Origin: Streptomyces aurantiacus
GTDB lineage: Bacteria > Actinomycetota > Actinomycetes > Streptomycetales > Streptomycetaceae
Reading direction: 5' to 3'
Assembly: GCF_001418335.1 (NCBI RefSeq)
Contig: NZ_LIPP01000033.1
Span: forward strand, 1-52,322
DNA: 52,322 nt
Shown: in pieces, positions 43,356-52,322 of the stretch
How positions within the stretch are numbered: position 1 is the first letter of the stretch
Layout: each line of letters opens with the position of its first letter
Position numbers and translations under genes: made by a program
Notes under the pieces: model-generated
Told to the model about the DNA's origin: nothing
Databases searched by the model: none
The model's input: the letters and a program-made list of their open reading frames with translations, nothing else

Positions 43356-45314
43356 GTGCCGCTGCTGACCCGCATCAAGGGACCTCGCGATCTGGACCGG
43401 CTCAGCCTGGAGCAGCTGGACCAGCTCGCCGGCGAGATCAGGACCTTTCTCGTCGACGCGGTGTCCAAGACCGGCGGCCACCTCGGCCCCAACCTCGGTG
43501 TCGTCGAGCTCACCCTCGCCCTGCACCGGGTCTTCGAGTCCCCGAAGGACCGCATCCTGTGGGACACGGGGCACCAGTCCTACGTCCACAAACTGCTCAC
43601 GGGCCGCCAGGACTTCTCGAAGCTGAAGATGAAGGGCGGCCTGTCCGGCTACCCCTCACAGGCCGAGTCCGAGCACGACGTGATCGAGAACTCGCACGCC
43701 TCCACGGTCCTCGGCTGGGCCGACGGCCTCGCGAAGGCCAACGAGGTCCTGCGCAGGGACGACCACCACGTGGTCGCCGTCATCGGCGACGGGGCGCTCA
43801 CCGGCGGCATGGCCTGGGAGGCGCTGAACAACATCGCCGACGCCAAGGACCGCCCGCTCGTCATCGTCGTCAACGACAACGAGCGTTCGTACGCGCCGAC
43901 CATCGGCGGCCTCGCCAACCACCTGGCGACCCTGCGCACCACCGACGGCTACGAGCGCTTCCTGGCCCGCGGCAAGGACCTCCTGGAGCGCACTCCGGTC
44001 GTCGGCAGACCGCTCTACGAGACCCTGCACGGCGCCAAGAAGGGCCTCAAGGACTTCATCGCCCCGCAAGGCATGTTCGAGGACCTCGGCCTGAAGTACG
44101 TCGGGCCCATCGACGGGCACGACGTGGAGGCCCTGGAGTCCGCGCTCGTGCGCGCCAAGCGCTTCGGCGGCCCGGTCATCGTGCACTGCCTCACCGAGAA
44201 GGGCCGCGGCTACCAGCCCGCCCTGAGCGACGAGGCGGACCGGTTCCACGGCATCGGCCCCATCCACCCCGACACGGGCCTGCCGGTCAAGGCCTCGGGC
44301 GCCGACTGGACCTCCGTCTTCGGCGACGAGATGGTCGCGCTCGGCAAGGAACGCGAGGACATCGTCGCGATCACGGCGGCGATGCTGCAGCCGGTCGGCC
44401 TGAAGAAGTTCGCGGACGCCTACCCGCACCGCATCTACGACGTCGGCATCGCCGAACAGCACGGCGCCGTCTCGGCCGCCGGGCTCGCCGCGGGCGGCCT
44501 GCACCCCGTCTTCGCGGTCTACGCGACCTTCCTCAACCGCGCCTTCGACCAGGTCCTGATGGACGTGGCCCTGCACAGGTGCGGGGTCACCTTCGTGCTC
44601 GACCGGGCCGGCATCACGGGCACCGACGGCGCCTCCCACAACGGCATGTGGGACATGTCGATCCTCCAGGTCGTGCCGGGCCTGCGCCTTGCCGCGCCGC
44701 GCGACGCCGAGCAGGTCCGCGCCCAGCTGCGCGAGGCCGTCGAGGTCACGGACGCGCCGACCGTGGTCCGCTTCTCCAAGGGCGCCGTCGGCCCCGCCGT
44801 ACCGGCCGTGGGCCGCGTCGGCGGCATGGACGTCCTGCGGGAGCCGGGCACCGACACCCCGGACGTGCTCCTCGTCTCGGTCGGCGCCCTCGCCCCCATG
44901 TGCCTGGAGATCGCCGGTCTCCTCGACAAGCAGGGCATCACCACCACCGTCGTCGACCCCCGCTGGGTCAAGCCCGTCGACGAAGCCATGGCACCGCTCG
45001 CCGAGCGGCACCGGGTGGTCGTCACCGTCGAGGACAACTCCCGCGTCGGCGGCGTCGGTTCCGCGGTCGCCCAGGCCCTGCGCGACGCGGGCGTGGACGT
45101 ACCCCTGCGCGACTTCGGCATCCCGCCGCGCTTCCTCGACCACGCCTCCCGCAAGGAGGTCATGGCCGAGATCGGACTGACCGCACCGGACATCGCCCGG
45201 CAGGTCACCGGACTCGTCTCCAAGTTCGACGGCATCCCCCACTCCCGGCTCCGCTCCAACGGGGGAACCCCCTCCGCACAGGCCCACGCCACGGCGGAGC
45301 CCGCCCGCGACTGA
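43356..45314 (+). CDS. dxs: 1-deoxy-D-xylulose-5-phosphate synthase
   Basis: It encodes 652 aa from GTG 43356 with AAGGAGG upstream. The thiamine-diphosphate motif starts at [31 protein letters not shown] and RGYQPA segments, [12 protein letters not shown] (catalytic Glu region) and [19 protein letters not shown] confirm the family. It condenses pyruvate and glyceraldehyde 3-phosphate, the first step of the MEP isoprenoid pathway. Many streptomycetes have more than one dxs copy, and nothing here shows which is primary. It stands alone between terminators. Confidence 0.97.
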   Translation: MPLLTRIKGPRDLDRLSLEQLDQLAGEIRTFLVDAVSKTGGHLGPNLGVVELTLALHRVFESPKDRILWDTGHQSYVHKLLTGRQDFSKLKMKGGLSGYPSQAESEHDVIENSHASTVLGWADGLAKANEVLRRDDHHVVAVIGDGALTGGMAWEALNNIADAKDRPLVIVVNDNERSYAPTIGGLANHLATLRTTDGYERFLARGKDLLERTPVVGRPLYETLHGAKKGLKDFIAPQGMFEDLGLKYVGPIDGHDVEALESALVRAKRFGGPVIVHCLTEKGRGYQPALSDEADRFHGIGPIHPDTGLPVKASGADWTSVFGDEMVALGKEREDIVAITAAMLQPVGLKKFADAYPHRIYDVGIAEQHGAVSAAGLAAGGLHPVFAVYATFLNRAFDQVLMDVALHRCGVTFVLDRAGITGTDGASHNGMWDMSILQVVPGLRLAAPRDAEQVRAQLREAVEVTDAPTVVRFSKGAVGPAVPAVGRVGGMDVLREPGTDTPDVLLVSVGALAPMCLEIAGLLDKQGITTTVVDPRWVKPVDEAMAPLAERHRVVVTVEDNSRVGGVGSAVAQALRDAGVDVPLRDFGIPPRFLDHASRKEVMAEIGLTAPDIARQVTGLVSKFDGIPHSRLRSNGGTPSAQAHATAEPARD

Positions 45315-45369
45315 CAGACCTGCGACTGACGGACCGCGACTGACACAGCCGCGACCGACAGACCCGAGT

Positions 45370-45409
45370 GGGCCGGTTTCCCCACCCTTTACGGTGGTGG
45401 GACCGGCCC
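45370..45409 (+). terminator. Hairpin after dxs
   Basis: An outer 8-bp stem GGGCCGGT/ACCGGCCC encloses an inner CCCCACC/GGTGGTGGG pairing, 56 bp after dxs. There is no T-run. Confidence 0.55.
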
Positions 45410-45495
45410 GTTCGTGTGAATTCCCACGCGCCGGGGCATACGGACGACGCCCCCTCTCGATCATGTCGAGGACGACAAGCGTGGGAGGAACGCCC

Positions 45496-47019
45496 GTGAG
45501 CAACACCCTCTTCAGGACGAAGAAGATCGAGCAGTCCATCCAGGACACGGAGGAACCGGAGCACGCGCTCAAGAAATCCCTGTCCGCCCTGGATCTCACG
45601 GTCTTCGGGGTCGGTGTCATCATCGGCACCGGCATCTTCGTGCTCACCGGCACGGTCGCCAAGAACAACGCCGGTCCCGCCGTCGCCCTGGCCTTCGTTG
45701 TGGCCGGCGTCGTCTGCGCGCTCGCCGCACTCTGCTACGCCGAGTTCGCGTCCACCGTCCCGGTGGCCGGCTCCGCGTACACCTTCTCGTACGCCTCCCT
45801 CGGCGAACTGCCCGCCTGGATCATCGGCTGGGACCTCGTGCTTGAGTTCGCGCTCGGCACGGCGGTGGTCGCGGTCGGCTGGTCCGGCTACATCGCCTCG
45901 CTCCTCGACAACGCGGGCTGGCAGCTGCCGGCGGCCCTCAGCGGCAGGGAGGGCGCCGACGGCTTCGGTTTCGACATCCTCGCCGCCGCCCTCGTGCTGG
46001 TGCTCACCGCCATCCTCGTGGTCGGTACGAAGCTCTCGGCGCGGGTCACCGCCGTCGTGGTCGCGGTCAAGGTGACGGTCGTCCTGGTCGTGATCATCGC
46101 CGGTGCCTTCTTCGTCAAGAGCGACAACTACGACCCGTTCGTCCCGAAGGCGAAGCCCGTGGACGCGGGCGGCGGCCTCGACTCCCCGCTCATCCAGCTG
46201 ATGTTCGGCTGGGCACCCTCCAACTTCGGGGTGATGGGCGTCTTCACCGCCGCCTCCGTCGTCTTCTTCGCCTTCATCGGCTTCGACGTCGTGGCCACGG
46301 CCGCCGAGGAGACCAGGAACCCGCAGCGCGACATGCCCCGCGGCATCCTCGGCTCCCTGATCATCTGCACCACGCTGTACGTCGCGGTGTCGATCGTCGT
46401 GACCGGCATGCAGCACTACAGCAAGCTGTCCGTGGACGCCCCGCTCGCCGACGCGTTCAAGGCCACCGGACACCCCTGGTTCGCGGGCTTCATCAGCTTC
46501 GGCGCCGCCGTCGGCCTCACCACCGTCTGCATGATCCTGCTCCTCGGCCAGACCCGGGTCTTCTTCGCGATGAGCCGCGACGGACTGCTGCCGCGCCTCT
46601 TCTCGCACGTCCACCCGCGCTTCAGGACCCCGCACCGGCCGACCATCCTGCTCGGCGTCATCATCGCGATCGTCGCCGGCTTCACCAGCCTGAGCGAACT
46701 CGCCGAGCTGGTGAACATCGGCACGCTCTTCGCGTTCGTCGTCGTCGCGATCGGCGTGATCATCCTGCGTCGCACCCGCCCGGAGCTGCCGCGCGCCTTC
46801 CGCACCCCGCTGGTGCCGCTCCTGCCCGTCGTGTCCGTCCTCGCCTCGCTGTGGCTGATGCTGAACCTGCCCGCCGAGACATGGCTGCGGTTCGGCATCT
46901 GGATGGCGCTCGGCTTCCTCGTGTACTTCCTGTACGGCCGCTCGCACAGCCGGCTCGGCCGGGACCAGAAGGCGACCGCGGGCCGGCCCACGACTCCTCC
47001 AGGCAAGAACGCCCCTTAG
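45496..47019 (+). CDS. APC-family amino acid permease (cationic amino acid type)
   Basis: It encodes 507 aa from GTG 45496 with GGGAGGAA upstream. There are about 12-13 membrane helices. The first unwound helix carries the substrate motif GVGVIIGTGIFVLTG, followed by AEFASTVPVAGSAYTF and the helix-6 segment FFAFIGFDVVATAAEETRNP. The eukaryotic-like CAT/YfnA group fits best. It imports amino acids by proton symport or exchange. The substrate cannot be fixed from sequence alone. Confidence 0.92.
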   Translation: MSNTLFRTKKIEQSIQDTEEPEHALKKSLSALDLTVFGVGVIIGTGIFVLTGTVAKNNAGPAVALAFVVAGVVCALAALCYAEFASTVPVAGSAYTFSYASLGELPAWIIGWDLVLEFALGTAVVAVGWSGYIASLLDNAGWQLPAALSGREGADGFGFDILAAALVLVLTAILVVGTKLSARVTAVVVAVKVTVVLVVIIAGAFFVKSDNYDPFVPKAKPVDAGGGLDSPLIQLMFGWAPSNFGVMGVFTAASVVFFAFIGFDVVATAAEETRNPQRDMPRGILGSLIICTTLYVAVSIVVTGMQHYSKLSVDAPLADAFKATGHPWFAGFISFGAAVGLTTVCMILLLGQTRVFFAMSRDGLLPRLFSHVHPRFRTPHRPTILLGVIIAIVAGFTSLSELAELVNIGTLFAFVVVAIGVIILRRTRPELPRAFRTPLVPLLPVVSVLASLWLMLNLPAETWLRFGIWMALGFLVYFLYGRSHSRLGRDQKATAGRPTTPPGKNAP

Positions 47020-47041
47020 AAGCCCTTGGACCCAGCAGCCC

Positions 47042-47682
47042 TCAAACCCTGTCGACGGTGGTCAGGGCCGTGCCGTAGTCCTCGACGGCCAGGTACGCGT
47101 TGAGCTGTGGGTGACGGCTGGCTACTGCCACATCGCGCCAGAAGCGTTGCAGCGGGTTGGCCGTCCGGAAGCCGCTCCCGCCGTGCAGGTCGAGCATCCG
47201 CTCGACGGCCGCGCGGCAGTCACGGCCCGCGTCGGCTCGGTCCTGCCGCATGCGGCTGCTGTCCCGGCGGCCGGCCAGTGCCGCGCGCCCGCCGATTCGC
47301 CCATGCGGGAGTAGGACGTCATGAACGGCTTGCGATCCGAGGCGAACACCGCGTCGACCACGCCCAACGCGCCGACGGTCGCGCCCACCACCGGTGCCGG
47401 CGCGCTGAGCCCCCACAGCTGCAGAGTCCTCGCGTCGGGTGGGAAGCGCGCCTTGACCCCCGAGTGACTGCCGCTCCCACGCAACCCCGCCACGTCCCAG
47501 GTGCGGTCGACGGTCACCTCGGTCATCGGAAGCGGGACCAGCGAGAAGGTGCCGTCGACGATCGCGCCGAAAACGGCCCAGGTCGTCACCTTCGGCGACT
47601 TCGGCGAGGCCACCTTGCGGGAGCTGTTCGCCGGCCGCCGTCGGACGATTGCGCTGCTCGGTCTTTTCCGCGTCGGCGGCAA
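47042..47682 (-). pseudogene. Acyl-CoA dehydrogenase-like gene remnant with frameshift
   Basis: On the minus strand one frame (47682 to about 47290) reads as the middle of a flavin acyl-CoA dehydrogenase or related hydroxylase (VDRTWDVAGLRGSGSH, LQLWGLSAPAPVVGATVGAL). The conserved C-terminus appears in another frame from about 47290 to the stop at 47042 (MLDLHGGSGFRTANPLQRFW). The N-terminal half is missing and part of the C-terminal helical region looks deleted. The gene is not functional. It is convergent with the permease gene and divergent from the AraC gene. Confidence 0.7.
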
Positions 47683-47853
47683 GGATGTCGATGTCGATCA
47701 CGAACTGATCGAAACACCGAACCGGTGCCCCGACGATGCGCGGAAGGCCCGCCCTGATACGCCGATGGATCGGCGGGGACCCGGGCCGGGGAGACGGTCC
47801 GGGGAGACGGGCCGAGGAGACGGGCCGTTCACCGCGCTCGTTACGATTGCTCC

Positions 47854-48792
47854 GTGGACGTGATCAGCGAGGTGATCGGCACCATCCGTGCGGGACGGCC
47901 GAGTGCGCTGCGCGTCCGGCAGTCGGGTACCTGGGGCATGTACCTTCCCGGCATCGAGGGGATGGGCTTCCACGTCGTCCTCAAGGGCACGGGCTGGCTG
48001 ATCACCCCCTCCGGTCAGCCTGTTCCGCTCAACGCGGGGGATGTCGTCCTCGTACCGCACGGCGTGGAGCACGGACTCAGCCATACCGCCGCGTGGACCA
48101 TCGACGGGCTGCCCGACCTGGAGCTGCCCTCGGCCCATCCGGTGACCGAGCCGGCGGCCTTCGACGTCGTCCTCGGGTGTTACCGGCTGGAACGGGGCCG
48201 GATCCACCGTTTCCTGCGCGAACTGCCACCGGTCATCACGATGTCGCCCGACTACGACCGCCACCCCGAGACGCGGATGCTGATCGAGATGCTCGTCGCC
48301 GATATGGCCGAGGACCTGCCGGGCGCCGCGGTGTCCCGGTCGGCGCTCGTCGACCTCACGCTGGTGCACGCCCTGCGCCACGCACGCGGCCACACCCGGC
48401 TCGGCGCCTGGCCGGAGGTCACGGATCCCGGCATCGCCGCCGCGCTGAACGAGATGCACACCAGCGCGCAGCGGCCGTGGACCCTGGGACAGCTCTCCAC
48501 GATCGCGGGTATGTCCCTCACCGCCTTCAAGCGGCGGTTCACCTTGCTGGTGGGTACGCCGCCGATGACGTACCTGACGGACTGGCGGCTGACCCACAGC
48601 GCGCGGGTGCTGCGGGAGACGAAGGCACCGCTGGCGGCGATAGCCCGACAGGTGGGCTACTCCAGCGAATACGCCTTCGCGAACGCGTTCCGGCGGAAGT
48701 TCGGCATCGCACCGGGCCGCTTCCGCGACCGGATGACCCACGAACCGACCCGGCCAGGCAGAGCTCCCGTGCCGGACGCGGAACAGGCATGA
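47854..48792 (+). CDS. AraC-family regulator with cupin sensor domain, leaderless
   Basis: It encodes 312 aa from GTG 47854, exactly 6 nt after TACGAT (47842-47847), so probably leaderless. An N-terminal cupin domain (MYLPGIEGMGFHVVLKGTGW, LNAGDVVLVPHGVEHGLSH) precedes the double helix-turn-helix (LGQLSTIAGMSLTAFKRRFT, VGYSSEYAFANAFRRKFG). It may once have controlled the divergent acyl-CoA dehydrogenase gene, now broken. The inducer is unknown. Confidence 0.92.
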   Translation: MDVISEVIGTIRAGRPSALRVRQSGTWGMYLPGIEGMGFHVVLKGTGWLITPSGQPVPLNAGDVVLVPHGVEHGLSHTAAWTIDGLPDLELPSAHPVTEPAAFDVVLGCYRLERGRIHRFLRELPPVITMSPDYDRHPETRMLIEMLVADMAEDLPGAAVSRSALVDLTLVHALRHARGHTRLGAWPEVTDPGIAAALNEMHTSAQRPWTLGQLSTIAGMSLTAFKRRFTLLVGTPPMTYLTDWRLTHSARVLRETKAPLAAIARQVGYSSEYAFANAFRRKFGIAPGRFRDRMTHEPTRPGRAPVPDAEQA

Positions 48793-48807
48793 CAGCGAGC
48801 AAACGCC

Positions 48808-50628
48808 CTAGTCGGCCTTGGCCTCCTCGGCGTTGCGCCAGATCCGCAGGTCGATGGTGATGTACGAGCCGGGGTCGTTCTCGCCCGACTTGCCGCGGTA
48901 GGTGGCCACCGCGATGTGGCCCGCGTCGCTGAGCACGCAGATCTCCGAGCCGTTGCTGAGCTGGTCGAGGGCGATCTTCTCGGTGTAGCGCGTCTCGGTG
49001 CGGCAGGTCTCCAGGGAGCCCTTCTGCGTGTTGTTCAGCAGGACGAGCTTCCCGTTGGCGGTGCCGATCGCCGCCTCGTCCATGAAACGTACGACGCTGA
49101 AGTAGAGATCTCCGTTGCCGTAGGCCAGGTCCTCGCCCTCCACCGGGCGCGGCGGGTCGTCGGCGAGCATGAGCTCGTAGCTCTCGGTCAGATCGATGCC
49201 CTTGTACGAGACCGGCTTCGGGTCCGCCCTCCGCTGGTCCCCACCCGAGGTCCCACCGTCGCTCGAACCGCTCCTGCTGTTACTGCTGTTGCTGCCGGGG
49301 GAGTCGGCCCCGCTGTTCGTGTCCTTGCCGGACCCGTCGGACAGCAGGGAGCCGATGACTCCCAGGACGACGACCACGCCCACGACCGACGCGGCCACGA
49401 TCAGCCCCGTCCGCTTCGGCTTCACACGCGGCGGGGGCGCGTAGGGGGCGTAGGTGACGGGGGGCGGCGTGTGGTGAGTGTGATAGCCGGGCGCAGGGGT
49501 GTGCGGGCCCTGCGTGGGGTGCGCCGGGTACCCGGGCGGTGGCACCGGCCCCGGAACTCCTGGCGCGCTCTGCGTCGGTGCGAAGGACGCGGAGGGCGCG
49601 GAGGGTGAGGAGAACTCGGTCGGCGTGTACGGGTTCACCGTGCCCGGCGCCGGATGCTGCGGGGAGAACTGCGTCGGCGTCGGAGCGACGGCGGGCTGCG
49701 GCGGCGGGGTCTTCGCCGGTTCGGGCAGTCGCAGCCGCTCGGTGATCGATCCGGCGACCGCCTGCGGCAGCCAGTCCTCACCCTGGCGCAGCGCGACGGG
49801 CGACAGTTCGTGGCACAGCTCGATGATCTCGGTCAGGCTCGGCCGGCCGGCCGGGTCTCGGCTGAGGCAGCGGGTCACCAGAGGCAGCAGTTCCGCGGGC
49901 AGCCGGCTGAGGTCGGGGTCCTCGTGGACGATCCGGTAGAGCACGGCGTGCGAGGGCCCGTCGCCGTAGGCGGGCGAACCGATCGCCGCGAAGGCCGTGA
50001 TCTGCCCCAGGGCGAAGACGTCGGTGGCGGGGGCGACCGTACCGGCAGACGCCTGCTCGGGCGACATGAACGCGGGGGTGCCCACGCTGACGCCGGTGCC
50101 CGTCAGCGCGGTGGCGTCGGCCGCGCGGGCGATGCCGAAGTCGATCACGCGAGGACCGTCGGAGGCCAGGAGCACATTGGCGGGCTTCAGATCACGGTGG
50201 ACGATGCCCGCGCCGTGGATCACGTGGAGCGCCTCGGCGACCCCCACCGTCAGCAACAGCACGCTGCGCAGCGGCAGTCCACCGTGCTGGGCCACGGCGT
50301 GCGCGAGAGAGGGGCCCGGCACGTAGGCGGTGGCGAGCCAGGGCTGAGCGCCGTCGGTGTCGAAGTCGATGACCGGCGCCGTGTACAGACCCTGCACCCG
50401 CTGCGCGGCCTGCACCTCCTGCTTGAACCGCCGCCGGAACTCGGGGTCCTCGCTGAACTCGGGCCGGATCACCTTGAGCGCGATGGGCCGGCCGCCCGGG
50501 GTGTAGGAGAGATACACCTTGCCCATGCCACCCGTGCCGAGCACGGCCGCCAGGCGATAACCGCCGACAACAGCCGGGTCACCCTCCTGGAGCGGTTTGA
50601 AAAGGTTGGCAGAAGGCGTGCTGCTCAT
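48808..50628 (-). CDS. Membrane-anchored Ser/Thr protein kinase
   Basis: It encodes 606 aa. The kinase domain (about 20-275) is complete: glycine loop GTGGMGKVYL, ATP-binding Lys in IALKVI, catalytic loop HRDLKPANVLL, DFG in IDFGIARA. A Pro-rich linker of about 100 residues, one membrane helix (GLIVAASVVGVVVVLGVIGS) and a Ser/Gly-rich stalk follow. The outside domain of about 130 residues (YKGIDLTESYELMLADDPPR, YITIDLRIWRNAEEA) has four regularly spread Cys/aromatic positions and is not PASTA. It is probably a sensor kinase; ligand and substrates are unknown. Confidence 0.92.
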   Translation of the reverse strand: MSSTPSANLFKPLQEGDPAVVGGYRLAAVLGTGGMGKVYLSYTPGGRPIALKVIRPEFSEDPEFRRRFKQEVQAAQRVQGLYTAPVIDFDTDGAQPWLATAYVPGPSLAHAVAQHGGLPLRSVLLLTVGVAEALHVIHGAGIVHRDLKPANVLLASDGPRVIDFGIARAADATALTGTGVSVGTPAFMSPEQASAGTVAPATDVFALGQITAFAAIGSPAYGDGPSHAVLYRIVHEDPDLSRLPAELLPLVTRCLSRDPAGRPSLTEIIELCHELSPVALRQGEDWLPQAVAGSITERLRLPEPAKTPPPQPAVAPTPTQFSPQHPAPGTVNPYTPTEFSSPSAPSASFAPTQSAPGVPGPVPPPGYPAHPTQGPHTPAPGYHTHHTPPPVTYAPYAPPPRVKPKRTGLIVAASVVGVVVVLGVIGSLLSDGSGKDTNSGADSPGSNSSNSRSGSSDGGTSGGDQRRADPKPVSYKGIDLTESYELMLADDPPRPVEGEDLAYGNGDLYFSVVRFMDEAAIGTANGKLVLLNNTQKGSLETCRTETRYTEKIALDQLSNGSEICVLSDAGHIAVATYRGKSGENDPGSYITIDLRIWRNAEEAKAD

Positions 50629-50804
50629 GACGAATCATCCCCTGTTAACGGCAGTACGGCCTCTGCCGAAGCCGCGAGGCCAAGGGGGAGCGTACCTATT
50701 TTCCTTCGCAACCTTTCGTCGCGTTGCGCAACGGTTCCGCTACGGATCAGCCGGTCCTCTCGAACGCCGAAAGGGGCAATCCGGGACAGGGTCTCAGAAG
50801 GGCC

Positions 50805-51179
50805 TTAGGGGCGGACGGTCCGCGGTCCCGTGACGTCGGCGCCCAACTCCCCCACTCTGCGCCGTAGTTCACGGTCCGCCGTGACCACCAGGCGGGAGCG
50901 GTCCGGGTGTTCGCCGACCAGCTCCACGATACGGTCGTCACCGCTGCCGGGCGCCGCGTCCACCCGTACACCGGGCACGGACGTCACTCCACGGGCGCTC
51001 CCCTCGACCACGAGGACCAGCTCCAGGGGACCCGGCACACCAGGGAGGCCTTCGGCGGCGTACGGGACGAGCTGGTCCCGTACGCGCTCCGCGGCGCCCC
51101 GGCGGTCGCGCCACCAGCCGTCGGGCACCGACCCGACCACATTGGCTGCGTCGACGATCACAAGGGGAGGCGCGTCCAT
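50805..51179 (-). CDS. NYN/PIN-like domain protein, possible RNase
   Basis: It encodes 124 aa. The opening LVIVDAANVVGSVPDGWW with an early Asp-Ala-Ala-Asn, a middle GSGDDRIVELV and a late VVTADRELRRRV match the acidic-residue pattern of small NYN/PIN-like nucleases, which use metal ions to cut RNA. Streptomyces homologues are often labelled NTP pyrophosphohydrolase, for which I see no Nudix or MazG motif. It is divergent from the beta-propeller gene, with about 50 bp between the start codons. Confidence 0.65.
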   Translation of the reverse strand: MDAPPLVIVDAANVVGSVPDGWWRDRRGAAERVRDQLVPYAAEGLPGVPGPLELVLVVEGSARGVTSVPGVRVDAAPGSGDDRIVELVGEHPDRSRLVVTADRELRRRVGELGADVTGPRTVRP

Positions 51180-51219
51180 GAGAACCAGGGTCGCACGGAG
51201 GCGGATCGCACGGCCCGAT

Positions 51220-51225
51220 TAGAGT
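51220..51225 (+). promoter_or_regulatory. -10 box of a leaderless promoter
   Basis: TAGAGT ends 6 nt before GTG 51232, the same geometry as at 17118 and 47842. Confidence 0.5.
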
Positions 51226-51231
51226 GGGGGA

Positions 51232-52269
51232 GTGTCAATGGTCCGCACACTCAACGGCGTCTGGCTCATACGCGGCCGGGACGGCAGACTCAGTGCCTAC
51301 GCTCCGCTGGAGGACGCGGTGTGGTGCTGGGCCGAGCAGCATCCCGGCGGCCCCTGGGCGGCCCCCCGCGCGGTCGGCGGCGACCAGCGCGTGAACCCGG
51401 TGCTCGCCGTGGGGCAGGGAGCCGACTCCTACGCCCATCTGGTCTCCTGGCGTCCCACCGGCGCACAGGAGGCGGGGCTCGTCCACTCCACCCACTTCCG
51501 GCCGCACCTCGCCGCGCTCGACTGGAACCGGCTCGGGCACCCCAACACCAAGGGGAAGCAGACCGGCGTACCGGCCGTCGCCGTGGACGCCGAGGGCCGC
51601 GCGCACGTCTTCGTACGCAACAAGGGCGGCGGAGTCAGCATGCGCGGCCAGAAGGAGCGCGGCGGCTGGGGCCCCTGGCGCGACCTCAAGGGCCGCGAGG
51701 TCACGGGCGAACTCGCCGCCGTGACCCGGGCGTCGGGGCGCGTCGAACTGTACGCGGCCACGCCGGCCGGCATCCTGCGCTGGGCCCAGGCCGGTCCCGG
51801 CCACGTCCCCGCGCTCGACGACGAGCCGCTGAAGGTGGCGGTGCGGCCGGGCACCCTGCGGGCGCTGGTCACCTCCGAGGAGCACGTGACCCTGTTCTTC
51901 ACGGACGAGAAGGACACCGTGTGCGCCTGGCGGCCCGGAGCGGAGCCCGTGGAGCTTCTCGGCTGCGCGGGGCCGGGCCCGGTGTCCGCGATCCGCTGCA
52001 CGCTCGACGACATCGACTGCACGCTGCTGGCGCAGCGCTCGGCGAGTGGGCGTGTCGCCTTCGCCGCGTATCCCACCGAGCAGGAGTCGGCGGGGGCGTG
52101 GTGGACCGACTCGGGTCCGCAACTGCCTGCGGACGCGCAGGTGGCGTTGGCGGAGGACGCGGAGGGGCGGGTGGTCGCGGCGAGCCTCGCGCCGACCACC
52201 GGCGCGCTCCTGCTGACCCGCCGCAAGTCGGAACCGGGGCTGGCCCTGGGGGCCTGGCGAACCATTTGA
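51232..52269 (+). CDS. Putative PLL-like beta-propeller protein
   Basis: It encodes 345 aa from GTG 51232 (ATG 51238 possible). Repeated beta-blade units are visible, with phrases such as WLIRGRDGRLSAYAPLEDAV, AHVFVRNKGGGVSMRGQ, GPWRDLKGREVTGELAAVTR and RVELYAATPAGILRWAQA. The last two match the asp-box-free sugar-lectin propeller pattern (WxxW, then a Leu-x-Gly-Gly-type turn and a blade). No signal peptide is seen, so it is probably intracellular. Carbohydrate binding is possible but not shown. Confidence 0.7.
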   Translation: MSMVRTLNGVWLIRGRDGRLSAYAPLEDAVWCWAEQHPGGPWAAPRAVGGDQRVNPVLAVGQGADSYAHLVSWRPTGAQEAGLVHSTHFRPHLAALDWNRLGHPNTKGKQTGVPAVAVDAEGRAHVFVRNKGGGVSMRGQKERGGWGPWRDLKGREVTGELAAVTRASGRVELYAATPAGILRWAQAGPGHVPALDDEPLKVAVRPGTLRALVTSEEHVTLFFTDEKDTVCAWRPGAEPVELLGCAGPGPVSAIRCTLDDIDCTLLAQRSASGRVAFAAYPTEQESAGAWWTDSGPQLPADAQVALAEDAEGRVVAASLAPTTGALLLTRRKSEPGLALGAWRTI

Positions 52270-52303
52270 TCCGCCCCCGCCGCCCCTACCCTTCCCGTCA
52301 CTA

Positions 52304-52322
52304 CTGGGGGCTGCGCCCCCAG
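52304..52322 (+). terminator. Terminator-like hairpin at the window end
   Basis: A perfect 8-bp stem CTGGGGGC/GCCCCCAG with loop TGC reaches the last base of the window, so any T-run is unseen. It lies 34 bp after the beta-propeller gene. Confidence 0.5.

Overview
The window is high-GC actinobacterial chromosome, almost certainly Streptomyces. The reasons are GC-rich third codon positions, GTG and TTG starts, leaderless genes with TAnnnT boxes 6-7 nt before the start codon, and an order from about 11 to 47 kb that matches, from memory, the S. coelicolor SCO5998-SCO6014 neighbourhood (murA-like, aconitase, ngcEFG, rok7B7, xylFGH, dxs, amino acid permease).

Layout. (1) 1-330 is the 5' end of rpoA on the minus strand, cut by the window edge and lacking its usual upstream neighbour rpsK. 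(2) About 549-11354 is an accessory block. It holds a 771-aa protein of unknown family, a 2032-aa P-loop ATPase downstream of it, and a coupled small-protein/AbiEii-like nucleotidyltransferase pair facing them. It is bounded by a near-perfect 22-bp direct repeat, and the right copy is the last codons and stop of the murA-like gene, so the block looks like an island integrated at that 3' end. No integrase is visible. (3) 11360-12889 is a MurA-type enolpyruvyl transferase fused to an N-terminal XRE helix-turn-helix. (4) 12953-19616 holds small and decaying genes: DUF4236, LysR with a divergent NmrA-type reductase, DUF1707, an Eis-like acetyltransferase pseudogene, a small membrane protein, an interrupted alpha/beta hydrolase, and an FMN reductase divergent from a MarR regulator across a double operator. 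(5) 20009-22726 is aconitase, preceded by an 18-bp palindrome and an iron-box-like site.

(6) 22922-26690 is a tightly coupled operon of response regulator, sensor kinase and a Tat-exported DUF3500 protein. (7) 26950-33763 is a polymer-degradation block: an AA10 lytic polysaccharide monooxygenase with CBM2 behind a perfect CebR box, a lipoprotein, and a large secreted GH92 alpha-mannosidase. The same 12-bp palindrome GACAACGTTGTC lies upstream of the lipoprotein and of GH92. (8) 34493-43036 is sugar uptake: ngcEFG (GlcNAc/chitobiose type, no ATPase in the operon), a ROK repressor and xylFGH, with strong RNA structures between xylF and xylG. (9) 43356-52322 holds dxs, an amino acid permease, an acyl-CoA dehydrogenase remnant, an AraC regulator, a membrane Ser/Thr kinase, a NYN/PIN-like protein and a beta-propeller protein.

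Regions 6-8 fit together as one carbon-scavenging programme: secreted oxidative and hydrolytic attack on polysaccharides, then lipoprotein-dependent import under CebR-, DasR- and ROK-type control. The most novel material is the 0.5-11.4 kb island with its giant ATPase cassette, which I could not assign to a named system. All family calls come from reading motifs by eye; no search was run.
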